NCBI GenBank assembly: GCA_964507045.1
Contig: CAZDOO010000010.1
Coordinates: 27,317-91,316, forward strand
Reading direction: 5' to 3'
Source of the DNA: UBA8199 sp964507045
GTDB taxonomy: Bacteria; Verrucomicrobiota; Verrucomicrobiia; Limisphaerales; UBA8199
DNA length: 64,000 nucleotides
Shown piece by piece: positions 39,429 to 47,721 of this stretch. Below the pieces are notes generated by a model. That model ran no database searches. It saw only the letters and a program-made list of their open reading frames with translations, and was not told where the DNA came from. Each line of letters starts with the position of its first letter. Positions within the stretch are counted from its first letter, which is position 1. Position numbers and translations under genes: made by a program.

Positions 39429-40931
39429 CTAATCATCCTGGCGGTCGGGTTTGACGAAGTTCCACTCGGGCACGGCGGCAAGACGCCGGGTCTGGAGATA
39501 GGATTCAGCCTTCTGCACGAGTTCGGGCTGCTTTGCCGACACGTCGCTCTGCTCGGATGGATCTTCCTTCAGATTATATAGCGCCAACGACGTCCCATTC
39601 TTCTTATAGGTCTTTACAGCCTTCCAGTCCCCAAAGCGGACGGCTTGCGCATGCGCATCTCCGGCGTTGCTGTGCCGCTCCCAGTAAAGAAACGGATGCT
39701 CCTTTTGTGAGGCATCACCCTTCAGCGCCGGAAGGAGCGAAAGGCCGTCAATGCTTCGGGTTGCGGTGGTGCCTGCGACTTCAAGGAATGTGGGCATCAA
39801 GTCCCAGAGGCCGCACCGATGATCTGAAGTCGTTCCTGGCTGGATCACGCCCGGCCACCATGCGATGAAGGGAACTTTGATCCCGCCCTCGTACACCGAG
39901 CCTTTTCTGCCCCGCAACCGGCCGCTGCACCCGAAATAATCCGCATCCGCGCCGCCGACGACCGCCGCGCCGTTGTCCGCCGTGAAAATGACGAGGGTGT
40001 TCTTGTCCAACCCGTGGCGTTGAAGCACGGTCATAAGGTCGCCGACATACTCATCCAGCAGGGAAATCATGGCGGCGTAGGTAGCGCGCGGATATTGGTT
40101 TGGCACGTAGCCCTTTTCTCCAAGGTAGGGCTTGTCGTCGAACTGGCCTTTGTATTGTTCCAGGGCGCGATCCGTGACCTGCAGCGCCATGTGCGGAAGG
40201 GTGTAGGCCATTTCCAGGAAGAACGGCTGGCTCTTGTGCTCCTCGATGAACTTCATGGCGACCTTATGAATCAGGTCCGCGGAATAGGCCTTGCCTTTAT
40301 AGGCCGCGTACTCGGCCGGGTTGCCAGGATGCTGGATGTTGATATTGGTGGGATGAACGGTGGAAGGCGGGTTGGGCAGGAGTTCCTTCGTCTCATTGCG
40401 CCACAGGTGGGTCGGGTAGTAGTTGTGCGCCTGTGCCTGGTCGAGATACCCATAGAAGAGGTCAATCCCCTGCAGGTTGGGAATACCGGTGGATTGGGGG
40501 CCGCCCAATCCCCACTTGCCCGTGACCGCCGTGGCGTAGCCGGCTCGCTGCAGTTCGGTGCCGAGCGTCTGCATGTTCGGCGCCAGCGGCATTTGCCCGA
40601 ACTCCTGCCAGTCCTCATACCGGCCCAGCTCGTAGTTGCCCCGGATCAGACCGTGGCCCGAATGCATGCCCGTAACGAGACTCGCGCGGCTCGGCGCACA
40701 GAGGTGATTCGCGTAGAATTGGGTGAACACCTTCCCGTTGGCGGCCAGCTTGTCCAGGTTTGGGGTCTTGATCCTGGTCTGTCCCAGCGCCCCAACAGTG
40801 TAATAGCCCATGTCGTCGGCCAGAACCAGGACGATGTTCGGCCTCGTGCCAGCATACATTCCAGCGGAGGACAGGACGGTGAGAAGCACCACCAGGGCAC
40901 GCCCAAGAGAGATTCCGTTAACAAGTCTCAT
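39429..40931 (-). CDS. Secreted type I sulfatase (arylsulfatase A-like)
   Basis: A 500-residue exported sulfatase. I chose the ATG at 40931, which gives a signal peptide ('LGRALVVLLTVLSSAGMYAG'). Metal-binding 'LVLADDMGYYTVG' (Asp39, Asp40) and formylglycine motif 'CAPSRASLVTG' (Cys78) are present, with a later 'FTADNGAAVVGG' metal site. The Cys must be converted to formylglycine before it can work. It fits the arylsulfatase/N-acetylglucosamine-6-sulfatase-like group of polysaccharide degraders; the exact substrate cannot be read from sequence. It probably forms a two-gene unit with the GH130 gene 1 base downstream. Confidence 0.93.
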   Translation of the reverse strand: MRLVNGISLGRALVVLLTVLSSAGMYAGTRPNIVLVLADDMGYYTVGALGQTRIKTPNLDKLAANGKVFTQFYANHLCAPSRASLVTGMHSGHGLIRGNYELGRYEDWQEFGQMPLAPNMQTLGTELQRAGYATAVTGKWGLGGPQSTGIPNLQGIDLFYGYLDQAQAHNYYPTHLWRNETKELLPNPPSTVHPTNINIQHPGNPAEYAAYKGKAYSADLIHKVAMKFIEEHKSQPFFLEMAYTLPHMALQVTDRALEQYKGQFDDKPYLGEKGYVPNQYPRATYAAMISLLDEYVGDLMTVLQRHGLDKNTLVIFTADNGAAVVGGADADYFGCSGRLRGRKGSVYEGGIKVPFIAWWPGVIQPGTTSDHRCGLWDLMPTFLEVAGTTATRSIDGLSLLPALKGDASQKEHPFLYWERHSNAGDAHAQAVRFGDWKAVKTYKKNGTSLALYNLKEDPSEQSDVSAKQPELVQKAESYLQTRRLAAVPEWNFVKPDRQDD

Positions 40932-41347
40932 TTCATTTGGTTCGACTGCGGTGCCTTCTGCACACCAAACCGCGCGCGACAGGTGCGCCACAACGCCCGG
41001 CCGCATACCGCCCGCAATCCCGGCTACCTCATTGTCGTTTCCGGTCTCAAATGCAAGCCGATTCTCACTCCGCCGCGCTGGGCACAGTGGCCGATAAGAC
41101 AAACAGATGCTCATCAATCTCCTGTGACCAGAACCCGCTGTCGTTTGATCCCTGTGCCAGCGTCTCCCTGATCTACACAGACGGGGAGCGCTTGTTGCAG
41201 AAGCGGAGTGCGGGCTGGCGGTTTGTCGGGACGCTGCCGCTCCCGCGGCGCATGACGCCTTGCCATGGCCGCGGGCGCGGTTGGCGGCGGCCCGTTTTCA
41301 GAATAGCATTGATCGCGCCCGGCGCCGCTGAAATAGTTGGGCCCGCA
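40932..41347. other. 416-base divergent intergenic region between two sulfatases
   Basis: No gene is supported, although both flanking frames stay open through it. An 8-bp dyad CCCGCGGC (41242-41249) and GCCGCGGG (41268-41275), separated by 18 bases, lies about 75 bases before the sulfatase ATG at 41348 and could be an operator. Confidence 0.4.
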
Positions 41348-42808
41348 ATGAGACGCTGGTTGAATACGACCCTGCTGTCCGGGTGTCTGGGCGCGATGCT
41401 GCCGGCCCTATCCCCGGCCACGCCCGCTGCCACGGAGAAGAAGCCGAACTTCGTCGTCATTGTGGCCGACGACCTGGGCTACAACGACCTGGGGTGCTAC
41501 GGCAGTCCGCTTATCCGGACGCCGAACCTGGACCGGATGGCCAGGGAAGGCGTTCGCTTCACCAGTTTTTATGTCGGGGCGTCTGTCTGCACGCCGAGTC
41601 GCGCGGCCCTGCTTACCGGCTGCTACCCGGCGCGGGTCGGCATGGGCGATGAACTCGTCAACCAGCCGGGCTTCGGCGGGGTAACCAACAAGTCCTGGGT
41701 AAAGGTGATTCATTCGGGATCGAAGCTGGGACTCAACCCCGAGGAAACGATCCTTCCGGAGGTGTTGAAACCCGCGGGCTACTTCTCCGGCATCATCGGC
41801 AAATGGCATCTGGGCGACGCCCCGGAGTTCAACCCGGTTCGGGAGGGGTTCGATTACTTCTTCGGCGTCCCGTATAGCAACGACATGAAACCGTTCTATT
41901 TCATCAGCCAGACCGAACGGCTGGAGCGGGCGCCGGTGATGGAGGAATTAACCGCAACCTATACGGAGCTGGCGACGAAGTTTGTTCGCGCCCACCAGGA
42001 GCAGCCGTTCTTTCTGTACCTGGCCCACAACATGCCGCACACACCCCTGACGCCAGGCAAGCGTTTCGCGGGCCGTTCGCCGCGGGGACCATACGGCGAC
42101 GCGGTGGAGGAAATTGACTGGAGCGTGGGCGAGATCATCAGCGCGCTCAAGGAGGCCAAGGTGGCGGACCGGACACTGGTCATCTTTTTGTCCGACAACG
42201 GCCCCTGGATTGTCAAGGGCGAGAATGGCGGGTCGGCGTTCCCGCTCCGGAATGGAAAGACGACGAGCTATGAGGGCGGCTTTCGGGTGCCGTGTGTGAT
42301 GTGGGGCCCGGGCATGGTGAAGAATCCCGGCCGGGTGTGCGACGAGATCATCACCGCCATGGACTTCCTTCCCACGCTGGCGGCGATGGCGGGCATCCGG
42401 CACCGGCCGGAAAAACCCATTGACGGCCAGGACGCGAGCGCGCTGATTACCGGCGAGCCCGGCGCGAAATCAGCGTGGACGCATTTCTACTACTATTTCG
42501 GGACGGAACTGCACGCGGTTCGAGAGAAGCATTACAAGTTTCGCGCGAAAAACACCTTGCACAACGAAGACATCTACCGGCGTGATGAATTCAGCGCGGC
42601 GCCGGTTCCCCCGGCGCTTTACGACCTGAGCCAGGACTTGTCCGAGCAGAAATCGGTTCTAAAGCAGCACCCGGACGTGGAAGAACATCTAGAGGCGTTG
42701 ATGGACCAGGAACGCCAGCGCCTGGGCGATACCCTCACGAACACCAAGGGTGCCGAAAACAGGCCGCCCGGCGTTTCTGAGAATCCGGTGAATCCCAAAT
42801 CCAAGTGA
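41348..42808 (+). CDS. Secreted type I sulfatase
   Basis: A 486-residue sulfatase starting at ATG 41348, which gives a signal peptide ('NTTLLSGCLGAMLPALS'). 'VIVADDLGYNDLGCYGS' holds the metal-binding Asp pair (41-42), and 'CTPSRAALLTG' is the formylglycine motif (Cys81). 'GKWHLGD' and 'FLSDNGPW' are further active-site segments. It is divergent from the sulfatase at 39429 and differs from it enough to suggest a different sulfate position or sugar. The tail ends with an Asn/Pro-rich stretch after the catalytic domain. Confidence 0.93.
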   Translation: MRRWLNTTLLSGCLGAMLPALSPATPAATEKKPNFVVIVADDLGYNDLGCYGSPLIRTPNLDRMAREGVRFTSFYVGASVCTPSRAALLTGCYPARVGMGDELVNQPGFGGVTNKSWVKVIHSGSKLGLNPEETILPEVLKPAGYFSGIIGKWHLGDAPEFNPVREGFDYFFGVPYSNDMKPFYFISQTERLERAPVMEELTATYTELATKFVRAHQEQPFFLYLAHNMPHTPLTPGKRFAGRSPRGPYGDAVEEIDWSVGEIISALKEAKVADRTLVIFLSDNGPWIVKGENGGSAFPLRNGKTTSYEGGFRVPCVMWGPGMVKNPGRVCDEIITAMDFLPTLAAMAGIRHRPEKPIDGQDASALITGEPGAKSAWTHFYYYFGTELHAVREKHYKFRAKNTLHNEDIYRRDEFSAAPVPPALYDLSQDLSEQKSVLKQHPDVEEHLEALMDQERQRLGDTLTNTKGAENRPPGVSENPVNPKSK

Positions 42809-42948
42809 CCACGAGCAGGCGGAAGTGGAGCTCTCACCCTCAGCCGCATCCGTTGGCCGTTGAGGAGAGACCCGTGCCTGGAGTGACCCCTGGTGAGGCG
42901 GGGGGCTCATCCTCCGGGTTCGGGCTCGGCGGCGAACGCGCCTTGTCC

Positions 42949-42999
42949 CCCCGCGCGGCGCTCAGTAGATTGGCCGGCGAAGAAAGCAATTGCGATCAA
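42949..42999 (+). repeat. 57-bp family repeat, degenerate copy 1
   Basis: Matches the family core (CGCTCAGTA, then GAAGAAAGCAATT) with several changes. It ends 4 bases before the ATG of the MBL gene at 43004. Confidence 0.55.
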
Positions 43000-43003
43000 C
43001 ACC

Positions 43004-44377
43004 ATGAAACTTGACGTGTGGAAACGCCGAATCAGCGCCGGATTGGCTATGCTGCTGCTGGCCTCGCCCCTGTATGGCAGCGAGAGCAAGGGCGCGGTTG
43101 CCGCCGCCGGGCGCGTCGATACGGCTGCGCCCGTCGTTATGGGCCTCGGCACCCCGCTGGCGAAGCTGCCCGGCTACTCGGGAGGCGCGCTCAGTGCGGT
43201 CAAACCATGCGGCAGCGGGTATTACCAGGCAACCATTCACAGCACGAACAAGAAGCAGTTCGACGACTACTGCGCGAGCCTGCAGAGCCATGGCTTTGCG
43301 CTTTACGCCGAACATGCCATCACGAACAACTATTTCAGGACCTACCGGAAGGGGGCGCTGATGGCGCACGCGTACCTGGTGGGCGGTTCGGGCCAGGTGC
43401 GTATTGTCGCCGCGGAAAACGCCACCTTGCCGGCGCTCTCCGCCCCGCGCTATGCCAAGGTGAAGGATGCGAGCTTTACCTTCTTCGGGTTGGGAAAGGG
43501 CGGGAGCGTGGGCGGCCTTGGCTGCCTGTTCCAGTTCGAGGACGGCAGCTTCTTTATCGTGGACGGCGGGCACAACACGGCTGTCGAAGCCAAGGACATC
43601 TATAACAAGCTGCGCGAGCTGGCGCCCGACAAGAGCCGGATCGTGATCCGCGGCTGGCTGATCACCCACGCGCACAGCGACCACTGCGGGGCCTTCCTCA
43701 CATTTGCCAGCACCTACGGCCGCCTCAGCACCATCAGAATCGAGAGCTTCCTCTTCAACTTCTGCAATACCCCCGAGCAGACCCAGTATCTCAGTGAACG
43801 GGACCGGAGCATGTCCGCGGTCATCCGCACAATCGCGGAGACTTATCCGGACGCGGCCATCTACAAGCCGCTGACCGGGCAGACCTTCCACTACGCCGGA
43901 GCGGATATGGAGGTGCTGTACTGCATGTCCGACTTTTTGCCGCAGGTCATCGGCACCGAAACGCCCGACGCGGACAAGGCAAATGCCGACGGCAACATCC
44001 AGACCGTGGTGTTCCGCATGAAGCTCGCCGGACAGACGATTCTTGTCACCGGCGACGCGGCCAAGGTGTGCGTGGACGACATGTGCGCCCGCTACGGCGC
44101 CTGTCTCAAGAGTGACATGATGACTGTCCCGCACCACGGGTGGAATGAGAACCGCTACCGCGCGCGCAACGGCACGATCCAGCTTTACACGTTGGTGGAT
44201 CCGGCTGTGGTGTTCTGGCCGGACGGAGCTAAGGCGCAGGCGAAGAAGCTGGCCTGGGACGGCAAGCCCGGCGGCAACTGGGAGGCCAACGGCTATCTGA
44301 TCAACCGTCTGCATGTCAAGCGGTGCGTCGTCGCGGGCAGCGTCACCCAGACCTTCCCACTGCCTTATACGCCCTGA
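43004..44377 (+). CDS. Secreted metallo-beta-lactamase-fold hydrolase (ComEC C-terminal-like)
   Basis: A 457-residue exported protein. ATG 43004 gives a signal peptide ('ISAGLAMLLLASPLYG'). The metal site 'THAHSDHCG' supplies His222, His224, Asp226 and His227; later 'ILVTGDA' and 'MTVPHHGWN' give the remaining ligands typical of the ComEC/Rec2-like MBL group. The substrate is unknown: relatives include nucleases, lactonases and phosphodiesterases. The last 160 residues are duplicated 3.3 kb downstream as a damaged copy (47290-47688). Promoter elements may be provided by the repeat that ends 4 bases upstream. Confidence 0.88.
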   Translation: MKLDVWKRRISAGLAMLLLASPLYGSESKGAVAAAGRVDTAAPVVMGLGTPLAKLPGYSGGALSAVKPCGSGYYQATIHSTNKKQFDDYCASLQSHGFALYAEHAITNNYFRTYRKGALMAHAYLVGGSGQVRIVAAENATLPALSAPRYAKVKDASFTFFGLGKGGSVGGLGCLFQFEDGSFFIVDGGHNTAVEAKDIYNKLRELAPDKSRIVIRGWLITHAHSDHCGAFLTFASTYGRLSTIRIESFLFNFCNTPEQTQYLSERDRSMSAVIRTIAETYPDAAIYKPLTGQTFHYAGADMEVLYCMSDFLPQVIGTETPDADKANADGNIQTVVFRMKLAGQTILVTGDAAKVCVDDMCARYGACLKSDMMTVPHHGWNENRYRARNGTIQLYTLVDPAVVFWPDGAKAQAKKLAWDGKPGGNWEANGYLINRLHVKRCVVAGSVTQTFPLPYTP

Positions 44378-44809
44378 TCCCCCTGCTCGAAACGACCTGC
44401 CTCGGGAAAAGGATTAAACGATAGATTAGTCCATTTAGGCGTTGCCGACACGCCGGCGTTTTGCGGCGGACAAGCAATCCGTCACGGCCCCGCTAACCAT
44501 AGATTAGTGCATTGTAGCGTTGCCAATACGCCGGCGTTTCGGCAGACCACCCATATGCCTCTCTGCTCCGCCAGGTTCTGCTTGAATGGCTGGGGCCAGA
44601 CTACTTTGGCAGAGAGCGGTGGGAGACGGCGGAGGTTGGAGCGCGGCGGATGCTGGCCGGGACTCTGTGCGCGGAGCCATTGACTTCGGAAGGATTGAAG
44701 TTGCTTTCGGCCAATCACCGGATCAGGGTTGGCTTGGCGCCGCGGTTCACCCGCGCAGCCCTCAGCGCATGCGGGCACGCAAAAAGCAATCTATCAGTGG
44801 TTTCAGGCC
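44378..44809. other. 432-base intergenic region with a 50-bp direct repeat
   Basis: Two copies of a segment beginning ATAGATTAGT and ending CGCCGGCGTTT...CGGA/CAGAC lie at 44420-44470 and 44499-44547. From 44569 to about 44710 one frame reads like a gene remnant ('LLEWLGPDYFGRERWETAE') with no start or known homology. The 57-bp repeat copy 2 follows at 44746. Confidence 0.6.
44746..44797 (+). repeat. 57-bp family repeat, copy 2
   Basis: Reads TTCACCCGCGCAGC at the left and AAAAAGCAATCTATCAG at the right. It ends 12 bases before the ATG of the UroD-like gene. Confidence 0.85.
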
Positions 44810-45832
44810 ATGACGCCTTACGAAATCGTCCGCCGTGCTATCGAGTTCGACAGTCCCCCCCGGCTGCCATTCTGGCAGCATTGGAACCATAAAATGCCGG
44901 GCTTTCCTGATGATATCTGCAATATCTGGGAGATGGACCGTGCGGAGGCCGGATGGTTTTTTGATAACCCCGTGATGGACGACTGGGGGTGCGGCTGGAG
45001 CGCGACGGATCTCAAGAACATCGGCCAGGTAACCGGCTGCCCGCTTTCGGACTGGTCCGCACTGGATCGGTATTGTCCGCCCAATCCGCGAAACCCGTTC
45101 TACTACGACCGTCTAGGTCCAATGATCGATGCCGCGGGGGAGCGCTACGTGGCGCTCACCGCGCACAGCCTCCTTTTCTCGCGACTGCACGAGCTGTGCG
45201 GGTTCGCCGAGACAATGGAGGGTTTCTATGCGGAGCCCGAGAAGATTCATCGCGTGCTCGACATGATCGTCGAGTTCAAGATCGAGCAATGCTACGAGCT
45301 GCGTCGGCGTTTCGGCAGCCGCATCCACGGGCTTTTCATGACGGACGACTGGGGCACCCAGCAAGGTCCGTTCATCAGCCGCAAGATGCTGGACGAGTTC
45401 TTCACGCCGCGTTACCGCCGGATCTTCGATGCCGTGCATGAATGCGGCTGGCACGTCATCCTGCACAGTTGCGGGAAGATTAACACTTTTGTTCCCACGC
45501 TGATTGAGGCAGGGGCGGAGGTGCTGAACCTGCAGCAGTCCCGGAACTATGGGCTCGTGGATTTTGGCGAGCAGTTCCGCGGCAAGGTCTGCTTTCTCGC
45601 CACCGTAGACATTCAGACCACCCTGCCCCGGGGCGACGAGGCGGAGATTCGACAGGAGGCGGAACTGCTGGTCCGGCATTGGGGCACTCCGGAGGGCGGG
45701 TTTATCGCTTTTGACTACGGCGCGTGGGACGCCCTGGGTGTGCGCCCCGAGATGCCACGCGTGATGTTCGACGAATTCCTCAGGCTCCAGCATTTCTGGA
45801 GCGAGCAACAAAACACAACCGCCCTGACGTAA
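44810..45832 (+). CDS. UroD/MtaA-family methyltransferase-like protein
   Basis: A 340-residue TIM-barrel protein of the uroporphyrinogen decarboxylase/cobalamin-methyltransferase superfamily. It lacks the UroD N-terminal arginine motif, but carries the zinc-type 'VILHSCGKI' (His219, Cys221) seen in MtaA/CmuA-like corrinoid methyltransferases, along with 'GLFMTDDWGTQQGPFIS'. In Verrucomicrobiota and Planctomycetota such proteins are often found beside Gfo/Idh oxidoreductases and sugar genes, as here (next gene 21 bases on). A true methyltransferase would need a corrinoid protein, none of which is visible. ATG 44810 is preceded by repeat copy 2. Confidence 0.8.
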   Translation: MTPYEIVRRAIEFDSPPRLPFWQHWNHKMPGFPDDICNIWEMDRAEAGWFFDNPVMDDWGCGWSATDLKNIGQVTGCPLSDWSALDRYCPPNPRNPFYYDRLGPMIDAAGERYVALTAHSLLFSRLHELCGFAETMEGFYAEPEKIHRVLDMIVEFKIEQCYELRRRFGSRIHGLFMTDDWGTQQGPFISRKMLDEFFTPRYRRIFDAVHECGWHVILHSCGKINTFVPTLIEAGAEVLNLQQSRNYGLVDFGEQFRGKVCFLATVDIQTTLPRGDEAEIRQEAELLVRHWGTPEGGFIAFDYGAWDALGVRPEMPRVMFDEFLRLQHFWSEQQNTTALT

Positions 45833-45853
45833 GGGGCGCCAACCACACCGAAT

Positions 45854-47161
45854 ATGAATACCACCGCCACACGCCGGGACTTTCTGAAAAACGCATCTCT
45901 GCTCGCAGGCGGCGCAGCCGTGCTGGCCGGCGCTCCCTCGATCCTCGGAGCGGTGTCCCCCGGAAAGAAAGTTCGTGTCGCCATTGTCGGGTGCAACGGG
46001 CGCGGCATGGGCCACATTGCGGCATGGTCGAGGGTGCCGAATGCGGAGATCACTTGCGTTTGCGACGTGGACAACCGTGCGATGCAGAAGGGCATCGCGG
46101 CCGTCGAACGGAACCAGGGCAAAGCCCCGAAAGGCGAGAAGGACATCCGCCGAATGCTCGAGGACCGTGAACTGGATGCGCTATCCATTGCCATGCCGGA
46201 TCATTGGCACACGCCAGCCGCGGTGATGGCCTGCGCCGCTGGAAAACACGTCTATCTCGAGAAGCCGGGCAGCCATAATGCGGCAGAGTGCGGGATGGTT
46301 GTGGCCGCAGCCCGGAAGTACAAGAGAATCGTGCAGCTTGGCAACCAGCGGCGGAGCTGGCCGTGGGTGGTGGAAGCAATCGAGGGCCTGCTCGGCGGCG
46401 CGATCGGCAAAGTCCATTTTGCGCGCTGCTGGTACGCGAACAGGCGGGAGCCAATCGGATACGGCAAGCCCGCCCCGGTGCCGGACTGGCTCGATTATTC
46501 GCTGTGGCAGGGCCCCGCGCCCGAGACGCCTTACCGGGACAATGTGGTTCACTACAATTGGCACTGGTTCTGGCACTGGGGAACGGCGGAGCTGGGCGGA
46601 AACGGCGTCCACGCAATTGACCTCGCCCTTTGGGGGCTCCAGGTGGAGCTGCCCAGGCGCATCACCTGTGGCGGCAATCGCTACTTCCACCAGGACGATT
46701 GGGAAATGCCAGACACCACGATCGCCACCTTCGATTACGGCCACAAGGGGATCTCGTGGGAAGGCCAGAGCTGCGCGCCGCGCGGCTTCGAGGGCAGCGG
46801 CTTCGGGGTCATCTTCTACGGCGATGACGGCGCCATGGTGATCAGCGGCACCAACGCGATTTTCTACGACCTCAAAAACAAGGTCACCCGCGAGATCAAG
46901 GGCCAGCAATCCGGCTTGTTCGAGTTCGATTCCTTGCACTTTGCCAACTTTATAGACGCGATCACCGACGGCAAACCTCTCAAGGCTGAAATTGAAGAAG
47001 GCCAGAAAAGCGCGCTCATTTGCCATCTGGGTAACATCGCCTGGCGCAGTGGCAAGACCGTGGAGTTTGACCCCAAAGCGCGGAAGATCCTGAACAAGGA
47101 TCATGAAGTCACCCAATACTGGGGAAGAATGTACCGCAAGGACTGGGAGCCGAAGGTGTAA
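45854..47161 (+). CDS. Tat-exported Gfo/Idh/MocA-family oxidoreductase
   Basis: A 435-residue NAD(P)-dependent sugar or inositol dehydrogenase type. It has a Tat signal ('TRRDFLKNASLLAGGAA'), Rossmann motif 'VAIVGCNGRGMG' (residues 42-53) and the catalytic 'YLEKPGSHNAAE' with Lys137. The region 'GGNGVHAIDLALWGL' belongs to the C-terminal GFO_IDH_MocA domain. Tat export with bound cofactor is usual for this group in Verrucomicrobiota and Planctomycetota; the substrate is not predictable. It follows the UroD-like gene by 21 bases, so they are probably co-transcribed. A small hairpin (GATGCC at 47166, GGCATC at 47177) lies just after the stop, without a T-run. Confidence 0.92.
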   Translation: MNTTATRRDFLKNASLLAGGAAVLAGAPSILGAVSPGKKVRVAIVGCNGRGMGHIAAWSRVPNAEITCVCDVDNRAMQKGIAAVERNQGKAPKGEKDIRRMLEDRELDALSIAMPDHWHTPAAVMACAAGKHVYLEKPGSHNAAECGMVVAAARKYKRIVQLGNQRRSWPWVVEAIEGLLGGAIGKVHFARCWYANRREPIGYGKPAPVPDWLDYSLWQGPAPETPYRDNVVHYNWHWFWHWGTAELGGNGVHAIDLALWGLQVELPRRITCGGNRYFHQDDWEMPDTTIATFDYGHKGISWEGQSCAPRGFEGSGFGVIFYGDDGAMVISGTNAIFYDLKNKVTREIKGQQSGLFEFDSLHFANFIDAITDGKPLKAEIEEGQKSALICHLGNIAWRSGKTVEFDPKARKILNKDHEVTQYWGRMYRKDWEPKV

Positions 47162-47289
47162 GAGCGATGCCATAGAGGCATCAGGTCGCCCTTCGAGCTG
47201 CTCTTCGTCCTCGCCTTTCTGGCTGGGGCTTGCCGGGTGCCTGGTTCACTCGTCCGGCGTTTTCAAGCAGACAAGTGTCAGGACTCTTG

Positions 47290-47688
47290 TTCGCCGGAGC
47301 GGATATGGAGGTGCTGTACTGCATGTCCGACTTCTTGCCGCAGGTCATCGGCACCGAAATGCCCGATGCGGCCAAGGTCTGCGTGGACGAGATGTGTGCC
47401 CGCTACGGCGCCTGGCTCAAGAGCGACATGATGACCGTGCCGCACCACGGATGGAATCAGAACCGCTACCGCGCACGCAACGGCACCATCCGGTTCTACA
47501 CGTTGGTGGATCCGGCGGTGGTGTTTTGGCCGGATGGGGTTAAGGCCCAGGCTAAGAAGATGGCTTGGGACGGCAAGCCCGGCGGCGACTGGGAGGCCAA
47601 CAGCTATCTGATCAACCGCCTGCATGTCAGGCAGTGCGTCATCGCGGGCAGCGTCACCCAGACCTTTGCACTGCCTTATACGCCCTGA
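47290..47688 (+). pseudogene. Truncated, deleted copy of the MBL-fold gene
   Basis: Closely related to 43896-44377, the C-terminal third of the MBL gene at 43004. The N-terminal two thirds, including the signal peptide and the HxHxDH site, are missing. An in-frame 87-base deletion relative to the parent falls between two GACGCGG copies (43967-43973 and 44054-44060 in the parent), and takes away the 'ILVTGD' metal ligand. 'MTVPHHGWN' remains. No start or signal is recognisable, so this is a relic and not an enzyme. Confidence 0.85.
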
Positions 47689-47721
47689 CCCCCAGCTCTA
47701 GCCGATCTGCCTCGTTCCAGT

